The notes under the pieces: model-generated
Databases searched by the model: none
Seen by the model: the letters and a program-made list of their open reading frames with translations, nothing else
What the model was told of the DNA's origin: nothing
Shown: positions 22,206-33,815 of the stretch, piece after piece
How the letters are laid out: the number at the start of each line of letters is the position of its first letter
Numbering within the stretch: position 1 is the stretch's first letter
Translations under genes and position numbers: made by a program
Assembly (NCBI GenBank): GCA_029582265.1
Contig: CM055828.1
Location: 17,495,430 to 17,559,429 of the forward strand
Direction of reading: 5' to 3'
Length of the DNA: 64,000 nt
Source: Zoroaster sp. YZ-2022
Lineage: Eukaryota > Echinodermata > Asteroidea > Forcipulatida > Zoroasteridae

Positions 22206-23772
22206 ATGCCCCCCCGAACAACAAGAAACCCGGGGCCGGGGGGAAAAAGGCAAAAAGGGCCCAAAATGCCCCCTTTCGTCCCTTCACCATCAGACCCTCA
22301 GATACTCCTCACCTGCGGGGGGTGGTGGTGCTGATCTCCTCCCTCCCCCCATGACTCTCCTCCTCTCCCCCTCCTCAAAAAGCATGGCTCCCGTGATGGC
22401 CCCTCAGGCCCCCGTGAGGGGTCACCGTGTCTTCTGTCACCCCCAGCCCTGCCCACCCCCAAGGAAAGAAAAAAACCAAAAGACGGGGCCAAGAAGACGG
22501 GGGCCAAAAAGATTGACAACTCCCGTCGCCCAACGAAGGACTCATGCTTGAGTTCATCGTTGAAACCCCATGCTCTGGGACAAAATAACGACTACAGGAA
22601 CCCGTCGAAGGGCCAAGGTGTGGGGGGGCAGGCCAACGGATGGGGGAGGGGAAAAAAAACTCGCAAATTTAAAATATTTTTTTATTTGACTTTTACCAAT
22701 AAAATTTTAATTTTCTTTTATAATATCATTATTTTTTTGTTTTTCAGTAAACCATCTTCAGGTTGGAAACCCCACTCAGATAGCCACACCCCGCATAAGA
22801 AAGAAACGATGGGGCCGTCAGTGGACAGGGGGACCAGTGGATCGGACAATTTGCCCCTTTTGACCGGGGCGCCACAGGCGGAAACCCCCGAAAGTGTAAG
22901 TATTCACAAAATGTATTACTTTTGTAATTCATTATTTGAATGACAAAAACTTTCAAACTTCCACTTATTCTTTGTATTATTTGACTTTGCAGACCCCAAA
23001 CCATCCTAAACATCCCTGACCGCCCCCCTGGGGAGGGTCCCGGATCGCACGCCTCCCTGAACCACTCCTGAACCCCCCCCACCTCCCCCCCCCCTCCTCC
23101 TCCTTCCGGGCGGGCAGGGGGCGACGGACGACGACGACGACGATGCTCCCCTCAGCCCTCCAAAGCGCATCGAGGGAGTCTGGTGCCCCCCAAAACCCTT
23201 AGGAACAGCAGCCGGCCCCGACTACCCGCCAATTTCGTGCGGCGCCTGTTGAGCATGTCAAGCGGGTATAAGACTGTAAAATGGGGAACCCACCCCGTCA
23301 GATGCCGGAGGACGACAGTGACCTAAAAAGGGGGCTACTGCTCTGCCCCCCACTCCCCCCTCTGATGTGCCCCAATCCGCCCAAGTTAACCCTCCCCCTG
23401 CATGGGGCCCCCCATGCCCTTTTTTTCCCACCATGGGAGATGTCCCAAACCACCCCCCAGATGTGGAACCCAGGCACAAGCGGGGTCGGTCTGGGCCTCC
23501 GAGCCAGCCCAGTCCCCAGCCACAGCACCACTGATTCAGGCCACAGCAGCAGAAACAAAATTTGCTCGTCGTCCCCCGCTTTCCCCTATGCCTCCCCCCA
23601 CCAGATGTTTTTCCCAGCAGCAGCCACAGGAAAAGCTCGTTTCTTACCATAGGCTCGCGTCCCGGCACTCAACCGGGTCCAACACCAGTAGGAAATTTCC
23701 CCAAAAAACTTTTCTGGATGTCGGGAATATAAAAATTTCCCCAGTGCTCGGATCCAAATTCTTAAGACTGTA
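22206..23772 (+). pseudogene. Harbinger 1 Myb/MADF-like accessory gene, noisy
   Basis: ATG at 22206 follows a TATA box and opens a basic, proline-rich N-terminus. Around 22500-22640, read across frames, comes LEFIVE(T/N)PMLWDKNNDYRNPSK, the opening of a MADF/Myb-SANT-like DNA-binding domain. An intron ends at TTTTTCAG (22747). The exon 22748-22895 continues the domain (KTWF-like start, basic middle) and ends at a GTAAGT donor; another acceptor (TTTGCAG) ends at 22992. The rest is Pro/Gln-rich, as in Harbinger Myb-like proteins, which bind the subterminal repeats and help bring the transposase to the nucleus. Frames break often in G and C runs. The exact 3' end is uncertain. Confidence 0.55.
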
Positions 23773-25110
23773 AATTGGGTACATGAATAACCTCCACCCC
23801 CAACACCACTGAGGATGCCCTTGCTGTGTTATTAATGTCATTATATGTTTCATAGTTTGGGGTGTGTTTAAAATGTTTTAATACTTATGACTTGTAAAAG
23901 TCAGTTTTTGTTTTAAAACAGTAAAACATGTTCATTTATTGTGATGATTTGAATAAAAAAAGAATTTATAGTTGAACATTTTTTTTGTGTCTTTAAAGAT
24001 GGACTCCCGAGAACTCTCACATTAAATTGACTATCGAACCTTTTATTTGTTTCAGGTAACAATTTATTTTGTATATTTTTCTTTTTTATAATTTTGTTGA
24101 AATTTGACCAAAAGACCCTTTTCGTTTTTTGAAATTTCCCCCCTGCACGGGTTTCCCCGACAAGCCCATTGAAAATCCGGGAAATCCCGAAAAGTACCGG
24201 GACTTGTAAACCAGCAAAAAGGATACGTATAACCCCCCCCGGGAGAAAACAAAGACGCCATTTACTTGTGTATTTTACATGCTTTTTTCAGCCATGCTAA
24301 CAGAGGCAAGTTTTATGAAGTTTTTTTTTCAACGGGGTCTTTATAAAACCGACTTATGTGTTGTTGGTGGATACAAAAAGGATTACGAACCCAGAGACTC
24401 ATTTTTAAACCCCCGGGATCCGGGATATCAAAGGAATGGTGAAGTTCGTGAAAAAACACAAAAGGTTTCACCTTCATCCCAAAAATTCCCGGGATCCCCC
24501 CCTGCTGATATTCCCTTTTTTTATCACTTTTCTGGCTCCCATGTATTTAATTTTTTATAATCTTTGCTTTTTTACTTTAGGTTATTTTTATATTTAAAGG
24601 GCCGGGGACATTTTATTCAAATGGTTTGGTGCTATATCATTATTTAAATTTTTAAATTTAAAAAAAAAACAAATCCCAACCATGGGGGACACAAAACTTT
24701 TACTGTCCTCGGGTTTGGGAAACGTCCCGGATTCGTCCCTTCCTGATGGAAAAATTTTAAACGGAAAACAAACCCCTCAACGGATATGCCAAAAGGGATT
24801 TTTCTGAAAAAAAAAAAAACAACAAAATAATAAAAAAAATTTTTGGATTTGATGGGGGATTGATATTGTTTCGCACCCGGAAACTAAAATTTAAAATTAA
24901 CCTAAAAAATCAATTTGTCAAAATCTTAAGCTTCAATAAGATAAGGTGGGGAAAATTTTAGGTTTTTCTTCCTAAAGTAAAACCGGGGTATTTGTTAAAA
25001 GTAAATTCTTGTAAGAATCATTTCAAAACGACATTACTCTAAATAATTTAATTGGGAAATTGATGGTACATTGGCTTTGTTATTCAGTCAACACTCAAAT
25101 CCTTACTTAC
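23773..25110. other. Interior of Harbinger 1, no assigned gene
   Basis: Homopolymer-rich. The repeated CCCGGGATCC (24414 and 24488) and the short open frames lack family character. Confidence 0.4.
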
Positions 25111-25349
25111 TGGTCAAGCGTTCCTTCAACTGCATCTTGCCATAGTATGCTCTGTTACTGAAGATACGCTGTTGCAAGCACTCCTGGGTGGAGGCAGATC
25201 GCATCAAACCAACCATGGGTGGTAAGGCACTGGTTGGGATCATCCACGTTGATGTCCAGCTGCCGCATCGTATTCCTTCTGTCTTCAACTTCTTTGCAAC
25301 ATACAGTTTGCAAACAAAGGCTGAAGAACCACAATGTCCACACGAACAC
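25111..25349 (-). pseudogene. Exon with P2X7-type C-terminal cysteine domain, two frame changes
   Basis: Bounded by an acceptor (TTTTTATATAG, ends 25350) and a strong donor (GTAAGT, 25110-25105) on the minus strand. The text gives CSCGHC, then CCKEVED, CLTTHGWFDAICLHP and VLATAYLQ. This cysteine/histidine order (CxCGxC, CC.E, C.T.H..F...CL, VL.TA..Q) is that of the C-terminal domain of P2X7 receptors. The domain is also found without the channel in many uncharacterised invertebrate genes. Shifts near 25310 and 25160 break the frame. It lies inside the Harbinger element, on the same strand as the transposase. Confidence 0.6.
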
Positions 25350-26508
25350 CTATATAAAAAAAAAACAGTTTGGAAAATATAATTTTTGCAATAACTTTTG
25401 TCATTGGGGTTTGCATCTACTTAAAAATTGATCTTGAAATACATCCCCATGAACTGATCAAGGACAGGTACATCACGAAGGGAATACATTTTTCCATGGG
25501 CAGATCAAACATTTTTTATTGTGCAGGGGGTTAAAACCTTTGATTTAGAAGGGAAAGACTAAATGTCAATTATGCTTAAAACATGATGGTAAAGATCAGA
25601 TCATGATTTTATTTGAATTTTGGAGCAGTGATTACTTTCCCATCATGTCTTCATAAATATGGCTAATATTGCCAACAAATCAGTAAAACGCAAGACACAG
25701 TAATTTACCCCAAATTTCCACTGTACATGTATTGTACACATGTACAATTGTACACTATGTTACATGTAACCTACTACATTATGTACCTGAGTGGGTTCCA
25801 TCATGTTCGTTCATGTTTTTGTCAAGTATAGCCTACAACTCCATTTTTGTACAGCGAAACGAATTGATCCAAACGAAGCATCATTCAGTATTTCATTCAT
25901 GAATCATTTTGTGGGGTTACCAGTCTGTGTTTAGCTTCGTCTATCTATCATCGGTTTACCTGTTCGTCGTCTTCGGCCTGACGATCACCGTCACCGGGCT
26001 GGTCAACCACGCAGGCGCCGCAAGTGGCTCGAACGGTATGGTTCAGCGCCACGTACTTCGATTTTTTTTTCTTCGTCATCGTCTTCGCCCTTCTCTCTCC
26101 GTCTGGGGAGCTCCCCTCAACTCCTTCTGGCAGCTGACATCACTACTCCTCAGAAGTGCCTATATGAAACTCCTCTTCCTCATCCTGCGGTCGTGATTCC
26201 CTTCCCAATATTCGCTGCTATCAGTTTTTTCAACTGTTTTTCGGATCTAGAAAGATGTGTCAGCTTGTCCGTTGTTAGTTCCGTATTGGCATATTATGGT
26301 AAATGCATACAGTACACACGAATCGACCAAGGGGCGGGTAACAAAGCGTCATCCGGTTTGCTACATCCACACAATGGGCAGGGAATATTCATGAGTTGAG
26401 GCTTTGGTGTGAAACTGGAGCTTTTTCTGGGTCGTAGAACGCCGATCAAATTGAGTTTTTGCATGAAGGAACAAGTTTTATTGAATAATAATAATGTCAG
26501 TAAAGTGG
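25350..26508. other. Interior of Harbinger 1; G/C-rich patch with possible first exon
   Basis: 25930-26180 is G/C-rich. On the minus strand it has an ATG near 26081 opening MTKKKKSKYVALNHTV and ending at a possible donor (CAG then GTAAAC, about 25960). It could be the first exon of the P2X7-type gene, but the splice phase does not join cleanly. A TGTACA-rich patch lies at 25720-25770. Confidence 0.3.
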
Positions 26509-26869
26509 TTGTCGTGGCCGAGCGGTCTAGCGCACTGAACTCAAGTTCTGGTGTTGCCAGCAGCGGAGATGTGGGTTCGAGCCCCAGCCGTGACACCTGT
26601 GTCATGAGCAAGACACTTAACCATGCTTTCTCTCCACCCAGGGTTAAATGGGGGTACCTGTGAAGGCAGAGATGGTTTGCTCTCTATGCGCTAGAAATGG
26701 CAATTGAGCTGTATACTCCCAGGGAGCTGAGATGGTTTCAGGAATGATTTATGAGTATATGAGCCTTATGAGCAGGGATAATAATATAATGCGCCTTGAG
26801 CGCCATAGTTAATTGGATACGTGCGCTATATAAATCTATACATTATTATTATTATTATTATTATTATTA
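26509..26869 (+). mobile_element. tRNA-derived SINE, body type I, (ATT)n tail
   Basis: The head GTCGTGGCCGAGCGGTCTAG... has an A box and a B box (GGTTCGAGCCC). The body has TCTCCACCCAGGGTTAAATG, TACTCCCAGGGAGCTGAGAT and TAATATAATGCGCCTTGAGC. The end is ACGTGCGCTATATAA followed by (ATT)n. It lies inside Harbinger 1. Transcription would be by RNA polymerase III (family knowledge). Confidence 0.9.
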
Positions 26870-27404
26870 CATTTCTCGAACAAAAAACAATACAGCACTT
26901 ATCATTATTCCGTTGTAGTCCATCTTTTAAATGTTATAACAATTGAATAGTTTTCCCCCCAACAATATTGCAATCTATCTTTCTTCAAACATAGACTTTA
27001 ATTGGCCAAACTATGTTTGTTTGGTTGAAATTTTATAAAGAACATTTATTATAAGTTGCTTCTTGTTACACTTTACTTTTGTGTTATGATAAATGAAAAC
27101 TTTACAGAAATAACTTTAAATTTGCCAAATAAAAGTATTAGATAACATGTTTGAAAATTAATTATTCTAATCATGAAATATAATAAAATTTAACCAAAAT
27201 CAGAATAAATTAATGTGAACATTTTAGCTTAAAAGTGTTTGAATTTAGAATCATATTGTATTTTAATCTTGGCTAATCAATAACTTTAATAACACGGGGT
27301 TTAGGCCAAATTACACAATGATTTAATATTTTATTCATAAATTACAATATCATGTGTGTGGTCATCATGACCTGTCAAATGTTCATATCACAGAGCTCAG
27401 AGAA

Positions 27405-28770
27405 CTAGATCATCCTGTCGTGCCACGGAACTTCACCGGCTGGTGAGTTGACCCAGTGCTTGATGAGATTCCGCTGTTTGTTGCCATCCTTGGATGCCGT
27501 GTTGAGTCCTGTGACTCTCTGTATGTCCGTGAGGTTAAGGCCTTGTCTCCATTCTCCTGGGACGAACTGCCGGTTCTGGTTCTCTGCACGGTCAAGCTGC
27601 TGGTTCTGGAGCCCTGGGTACCGTATCCTCATCATGTTGTGCAGTACCATGCAGGCGACGACGATGAGCTTGACGGTGGAGGGTGATGCTGCATGGTAGT
27701 GAGCAGAACCTGGAAGCGGTTTGCGAGGATGCCGAACATTCTCTACCACTCTCCTCGCTCAGGAAAGCCGGTAGTTGAATATCCTCTCCTCATTAGTCAA
27801 ACCCCGATGGCCGAACACTTCATCATGCTCTTGCGTAGGGCGAAGGCATCGTCACCGATCCGAAGTAGGGCACATTGTGGGTGTCGTTGGGCAAAGGATC
27901 TGGGTCAGGAATACTATGCTGCCATCTTCTGCGCTTCCTTCAGCTCACAGTTGTTGTAGATCTGCGCGTCTGAAGCTGAACCCGTACCTGAAAGTACATA
28001 TTAAACAAAGGATTTAATCAAACTGTAAATATAAATAAGTTACACCAAATAGTTAGCAATGAAACATGTTGTGATTATTATAAATACCTACCACCGACAT
28101 CTGCCCAGATGAACTTGTAGTCAGCATCTACAAGCGCCAGGAGAACGATGGTAGAACCCCTTGTAATTATAATACATGGAGCCACTTTTGGAGGACACTT
28201 GCAGGCAACATGCTTCCCATCAAGTGCCCCTAGGGTATGGGGAAGTTCCAGGCCATGAACTGGTCAGAAATGGCCTGCCATTCTTCCAGGAGTGCTTGGG
28301 CAGGTCATCACCTCGTCAAGGTACTCGTCTATGATTGCCTGGCACTTCTCTCACCATGAGTGACTGGGTGTTGTGGGGACCCTCCAGCCAAACTTCATGG
28401 GCATACTTGTTCCCTGAGGCAGGTGACGTAGAGTCAGGGCAAGCTTCAGGCCAGGCTCGATCGGCTGCCTGCAGGTATTCTGCTTTGTTATCTGGGCCCC
28501 ACTCTGGCTAAGCTCGTCGAACATCTCTGGGGGCATCCTCATGAAATTGATGAAGGAGGCCTGGTCCTCGTTCCGGGGTTCCACAGAAGCTGGTCGTACA
28601 TGCCAAACTGTGGTCGCCTTGCGATCCATTGTCTGAATCCAGATCCGCCTCCGTTGCTCCTTCTCCTTCTTCTCCTGCGGCACGGAGCTGCAAAACTGCC
28701 AACTGGTTCACATTCTGCTGATGCTGGAGACGGCTGTCATGTACTCTTGTCGCAGCCTATTATCCGCCAT
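27405..28770 (-). pseudogene. Harbinger 1 transposase (HARBI1-like nuclease), one intron, frameshifts
   Basis: Starts at ATG 28770 and ends at TAG 27405-27407. Order: charged N-terminus with an in-frame TGA, then FMRMPPEMFDEL, ITKQNT, LKLALTLRHL, a GALDGKHVA block (first catalytic D), LVDADYKFIWADVGG (second D region), SDAQIYNNCELK, and near the C-terminus LHNMMRIRYPGLQNQQLDR and LIKHWVNSPAG. These are the ordered motifs of PIF/Harbinger transposases, which cut TWA-type targets. A 104-bp intron (27988-28091, GTAGGT...TTTCAG) splits the second D region. Several one-base shifts occur, for example near 28370 and 27770. Confidence 0.85.
27988..28091 (-). other. Intron of the Harbinger 1 transposase
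   Basis: Donor GTAGGT, acceptor TACTTTCAG; removing it restores the GG-TGSASDAQ reading. The second Harbinger transposase has no intron at this place. Confidence 0.7.
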
Positions 28771-28850
28771 GCTCTCTGATGATGATGGGTTAATGTGTTC
28801 AGCACGACAGACCATGAAGAAGTGAAGATGAGTTACTCAAAGGGACCCAT

Positions 28851-28858
28851 AATATATA
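28851..28858 (-). promoter_or_regulatory. TATA box of the Harbinger 1 transposase
   Basis: TATATATT on the minus strand, about 80 bp before the ATG at 28770. Confidence 0.45.
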
Positions 28859-28879
28859 CTCAAACCCCCATAAGTTCCC

Positions 28880-29438
28880 AAAACGCCGAATGCTCGCTAG
28901 CTGTACGGCACATACGCTAGCTGTACTGTGAAACACGTTATATACGTTACACGATCGCCAGGCATAAGTTGTGCATAAGGTGGATACGTCAGAATACGTC
29001 GAGACTCGTTGGAGATACGTCAGGCATAGGTTAGACGCACGGCACATATACGTTATCAACTCGTTATCACTACGTTGGCTGTACGTTTCCCCGTCAGCCG
29101 ACGTACATCAACGTATACCAACTTACGAGTAACGTACCTGTAACGTATGTCAGCGTATGTCAACGTATGTCTAACGTACCACGAACTTACCGGGAACTTA
29201 TGCAGAACGTATTAAGCACACGTTGAGTACGCCGAGAAATTTTGAACATGTTCAATAATTTTCGCGGGCTCGACGTGTTCAATTTCACAGCGTATCACAG
29301 CGTGCTCTTAACGTAAACGACGTATCCCCAACTTACCCCTAACTTATATCAGCGTACACCAACGTACACCAACGTATTTTCGACATTTCGCATACGTTGG
29401 CATACGTTCAGGCCATACCGCCATGGTGTGACAGGCCT
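28880..29438. repeat. Right subterminal repeat zone and inverted end of Harbinger 1
   Basis: Dozens of short units such as AACGTATGTC, ATACGTT, AACTTACC and CATACGTT in both orientations over about 500 bp, ending in CCATGGTGTGACAGGCCT. A palindrome TTGAACATGTTCAA lies at 29242-29255. Confidence 0.8.
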
Positions 29439-29441
29439 TTA

Positions 29442-30336
29442 CCAACCATCAAACGCAGGAGGCCTCCTTTTCAGGCCTGTGGAGGAATGAAGAGGTGGAA
29501 ATCCAGGATGAGGATGAAAGAATGCAAGGAGAAACCTGTAAATCAACCGGGTTGTCTCGATTAAACCAAACTGTAGAAGAGATGTCATCCTGCATGTTCA
29601 TATTTAAAGGTTACAGTCTACAAAAGTATGTGCAAACAATATAGCAATAATAAACAACCTAGTTCCAAAACATTTTATTATTATTGACTTTACCTTTTGA
29701 TGTAAGAATATCTCTTTTATAGTCCCCAATGATTTCTTTGAAATGCATTGATAGCTTCTTCATACACGTTATGTACAGTGCACTTTTCAGCTGAATAATA
29801 AATATCTGGGCCGAAAAATATGTAGTTTAATTACAGTACAGTAAAACTTTGGTAATTGTTTTGGTTCATGTGTTCCAAATATACTGTAAAATAGTCAGCA
29901 TGTTCTGTTCAGTAGCTTAATAGAAAAAGTTAACATTTCAGATTTGTTTGTATTCACTGAAATGTAACAAAGTTATAATATTGCTCCATTACAAAAAAGT
30001 AACATTAAAATTAATAATTAAAACAATTCCAACACATCACACGGCATAACTTCAAATGATGGTTGGTACTAAATAACCATCTTTTTGTCCAAGTGAGCTT
30101 TAATTAACTATTCAATAAGCCATTTATTTATTTATTTTATTTATTACCATATAACTTGTACCATTATTGAATAAACCGAGGTTAGTGTAAAACAATGAAG
30201 AAAAATAACAAAAGGTTGCAATTAGAAATTTAGTTAAAGAGTTGTGCTAACAGTATGTCATATAACCTTGTCCATGGAACTGTTGAAGTCATGTGATTTT
30301 AAAAAAAAAAACATATCGAGGTGACTGAATTAATAC
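29442..30336. other. No gene seen
   Basis: A+T-rich. Possible later exons of the zinc-finger gene were not identified. Confidence 0.5.
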
Positions 30337-30466
30337 CTTGAGATTGTGTTGGGTACGGATATGAATATCCGGTCTCTTCAGCCACGCTGATGACAGCCTT
30401 TCATAGGACGAGGGATGTGTCCATCTTTTCTGATTGGCTGTGGATCTGCCATGTCTGATTGGCTCC
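30337..30466 (-). CDS. Candidate zinc-finger exon (second finger), possible one-base shift
   Basis: Minus-strand block between a weak acceptor (CACTTCAAAG) and a good donor (CTCAAG then GTATTA, 30340-30331). One frame gives PRPMKGCHQ, another LKRPDIHIRTQHNLK. Together these resemble a short C2H2-like finger of the kind C..C..(V/F).RLD.H(L/I)R..H.L found in pairs in many invertebrate genes. The change of frame between the two halves is either an indel or a wrong boundary. Confidence 0.35.
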
Positions 30467-31004
30467 CTTTGAAGTGATAAATATAGCATATCTGATTTAG
30501 TTTCAACGCCCTAAACTGGTTACAAGTGTGTCTGTGGGTTTCCTTTCTGAGTAGCAGGTCTCAATACTAGAAATGAAGGCAGGTCCAAAGATCGATAACA
30601 CTTTATGACAAAATCTGTTTTTACATGAAAGCAAACAATTGTGTGAACAGTAAACTTATAGTAAATGCATTTTTCAATTTGTGAATAGTTTCTCTATGTT
30701 GGTCATGGGCTTGGCATACAAACTACAAAAGTTTTTATACACATTCAGCAGTGCATACGACAATGATGGGTCGAGCACAGCCAATTGCTAAATGTCTGGC
30801 AGTCAAATTAATTCAGAAGTCTGTTTCTAGGGGAGCTGGAAGGTTCTTGCAAAATGAAGCTGTCTCAAGTAAACTTACTGCCAACAACAAAAATTATACT
30901 TTGCAAAAAACTTGAATGGTAATAAAATGAACTGATTCATCCAATTATTCCTTAATCTTCGGTAAAATATTACAGCATACTTTTGTTATTATTATTTGTT
31001 ATAC

Positions 31005-31141
31005 CTTTGACGTGCTTTCCCAAGCACCTTCATTCTTTTCTCCTTTTCTTTAAGCTTGTGCGTTCTCTGTAAATGCTGGGATAGATATTTATATCTTCCA
31101 TCACAGAGTGGGCACTTCCTCGCATATCTGTATATGTTCCC
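31005..31141 (-). CDS. Candidate zinc-finger exon (CPLC...H....H)
   Basis: Minus-strand exon of 137 bp between a good acceptor (TTTTTACATACAG) and a donor (CAAAG then GTATAA). It is open in one frame and gives RKCPLCDGRYKYLSQHLQRTH followed by a lysine/glutamate-rich helix (KLKEKEKRMKV). C-x2-C-x9-H-x4-H is shorter than a classic C2H2 finger, but is a recurring finger in invertebrate genes where a second, similar finger follows in the next exon. Function unknown. Confidence 0.5.
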
Positions 31142-31761
31142 CTGTATGTAAAAAGTACAATTTCAATTAAACCAACATTACTTGCGATTTACTATTGAGT
31201 GCAAATGGAACATGGAATGTGTGGTGCACTGTGTTTTATTTTTCATGTTCAACAAGCACTATTCAAGATACTACAAATTATGGTAAGTTCCTCTTTAAAA
31301 GGCTATTTCAGTATTTAGTTGACAGTCAACAAGACATCAATCACCAATGCTTAAAAGCTTATTTTTCACAAGTTCAAGACAAAAATGTTTCACTTTTCTT
31401 AAAATCCAGGATAATATATTTGTTTAAACTGTTTCAGTCAATAATCATCAACATTCAAATATGTTTGCTTCAGTGAAGGTCCAGAACTGCATCTGTGAGA
31501 AACTATAAGCTGACTTGGTTGAAAGATGGTAATGTTACCAACCATCAATTATCGAGTCTATGATGTACAATACTTCAGGAAACACTTATCAGTTTATGGG
31601 ATTATTTCCATCAATTCCTTTTTAATGAAACTACAGAAGGTCCTATCATTTTAAAGGTTTTTGGCATACATGGAATCTGCATTAACTAAAACAATTTCCC
31701 AAGCTGTACTTTATCTTTAGTGTATGGAATTTTGAAACATTAGCATAGGCCTAATTGGTTT

Positions 31762-31974
31762 AATAAACTCACAGACTCGTTTTCCTTGAGGCTGAGCACC
31801 TTTATCAGCAGGCTCTGCCTTGTCAAGCTCTGTCCCATCAAGCTCTGTCCCATCAAGCTCTGAATCTGATGAAGATACATATAGCTCTGAGTCCGAGAGC
31901 GACATACACTCCGACTCCGCGTCTGACTCTGGTATATCTTTGAAACCCTTTTCTATATTTATTAGCAAAGACAT
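31762..31974 (-). CDS. Candidate first coding exon, acidic, same gene as the finger exons
   Basis: ATG at 31974 opens 71 codons (MSLLINIEKGFKDIPESD) that are rich in Ser, Glu and Asp. They contain a 15-bp unit (GAGCTTGATGGGACA) repeated two and a half times, giving ELDGTELDGTELD. A GTGAGT donor lies at 31761-31756. The phase does not join directly to 31141, so an extra exon is needed or the link is wrong. Confidence 0.35.
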
Positions 31975-32043
31975 TGCCTACAGAATGGTAAAATAAATGA
32001 AGAAACAATACATGTGTTTATAAGCACTGTATACTCAGTGCTT

Positions 32044-32397
<354 letters not shown>

Positions 32398-32488
32398 TTG
32401 GTGAAATTCTTGAGTCGGGGAAATAAACAATTGATTTAATTTTGCCCGCTGAGTTCCTTTTTAAATACTGTGAATCTATACTGTATTG

Positions 32489-33697
32489 ATGTAGCGCCCT
32501 CTAGGCAGCTGGTTGAGTTTTGTCTCCAAGATTTATTCCTGCTAGAATTATTCTTATGTGCTTTATAAATTGATATATTTGACTACAAGTGCTTCACGCA
32601 GTGTCTTTCTCAACAACCTGGTGCTTTTCCTTGAACAATATTGAGCTCTCTCAAGGCGTAAGTGCATGAGTTTTGTAAACTGTTCGTATATCATTGGAAC
32701 TGTACAAATTTTTTAAGTTAGCCAGTTGTGACATTTTAACGACGTCATTCCTGAAATACTCGGTCAAGAAACTCATGGAAATAGGCAAGCAACTGCCCAA
32801 GACTCACTTACCGCAACAAACGTGGGATATTTTAAGAGATTGGAACATAGCTAAAATTAACAAACGAGGATGCAGGAACCACAAAATTTCGCCCTATTCC
32901 AGTGGTAATATCGCAAAGAGACGCCATTTGAAACCTATACAAAGTGGAACCCAGAACCTCATTACCATTACAACAGAACAACCAAAGCGCCATTCCCAGC
33001 TGCCGACTACTCTGTTATGTAATCCTCGTTCCCTCAATAACAAAGTTGATGAATTAAGTCTGATTTTGAACAATGTCGACGTTGGAGCTACCACAGAAAC
33101 ATGGTTTCCCCGGACCAATCCGAAAGATCATTTCAGTATCTATGGCTACAATATATTTTCGCGCCCAAGAAAAGAGTGTCGAGGAGGGGGTGTAGCTCTT
33201 TATACCAGAGATTGCTTGAACGCTACTTTACTTAATGAAATAGTGGTTCCTGATGACATCGAAGCAATCTGGGTGAAAATTCGGCCTCCACGCTTACCGC
33301 GTTCAATATCAAACATTGTGATTGGTACTATATAATATCCTCCCAAGAGCCCCGTTGCCCAATCTTTGATCGATCACATCAGTTCGATTGTCGACCAAAT
33401 TCTTACTAGTCAACCTGATTCCGGCATTATCGTCCTTGGCGACTTCAACCGGCTGGATCTGGACCCTCTTTTGTCAAACAACTTTATTCAAATTGTTGAC
33501 AAGCCTACCCGTGATGATGCCATTTTAGACAAGATAATCACTAATTTGGCCTCACATAGCTAGGATGATCCTATCGTTATGTTTTCACATAAGCGCTAGG
33601 ATAAAGAGTGTACAAAAAAACGTAGAACTACCGTTAGCTTGCATGTTTTACGAAGAAATAAACACATTGCACTGTAATAGCTTAACTCTATGAATCT
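32489..33697 (+). mobile_element. Non-LTR retrotransposon fragment with endonuclease domain, flanked by 22-bp direct repeats
   Basis: The copies ACTGTGAATCTATACTGTAT (32467) and ACTATGAATCTATACTGTAT (33698) flank the piece with one mismatch over 22 bp. They may be a target duplication. However, TGAATCTA-type units are also repeated at the right end, so they could instead be a LINE-type 3' microsatellite. Confidence 0.5.
32694..33563 (+). pseudogene. LINE ORF2 N-terminus: APE-type endonuclease domain, one nonsense codon
   Basis: Open from the first frame start at 32694 except for a single in-frame TAA at 33333-33335. About 110 residues precede the endonuclease: CNPRSLNNKVDEL, TETWF, RGGGVALY, and after the stop GIIVLGDFNRLDLDP. 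The N, E and GDFN motifs are the metal-binding and active-site residues of the apurinic-type endonuclease of CR1/L2-like LINEs, which nicks target DNA. Stops (TAG at 33561 and again downstream) follow. No reverse transcriptase is present; the copy ends about 130 bp later. Confidence 0.8.
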
Positions 33698-33719
33698 ACT
33701 ATGAATCTATACTGTATTG

Positions 33720-33815
33720 TTATTATGTGTAAGCCTTTGATCATAAAAAATATTGTAACTTACACTGTGTGTTTGACCAATTCTTGCCTTGTTTTGATCT
33801 TCTCTGCGGTTCTAT
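33720..33815 (+). repeat. Dispersed repeat, copy 1
   Basis: Shares AACTTACACTGTGTGTTTGACCAATTCTT-type sequence with 40970-41060. About 95 bp, roughly 80 percent similar by eye. Confidence 0.6.

Larger units (their letters stand above)
21854..29438. mobile_element. PIF/Harbinger element 1 (about 7.6 kb) with extra gene content
   Basis: The right end reads inward as AGGCCTGTCACACCATGGCGG. The left end is a noisy copy (GGCCCCTGTCACCCAGGC), and both are flanked by TTA (21851-21853, 29439-29441), the usual 3-bp Harbinger target. Subterminal zones at both ends are crowded with AACGTA/TACGTT and AACTTA-type units. Inside are a Myb/MADF-like gene (plus), a P2X7-type exon (minus), a SINE and a transposase (minus). 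Convergent transposase and Myb-like genes are the classic Harbinger plan. The right half is clean; the left half has many homopolymer errors or decay. Confidence 0.7.

Noticed and set aside
23258..23668. Overlapping G/C-rich frames of 86-136 codons on both strands
   Set aside because: Compositional by-products of the homopolymer-rich Harbinger accessory gene; no family motifs in these frames.
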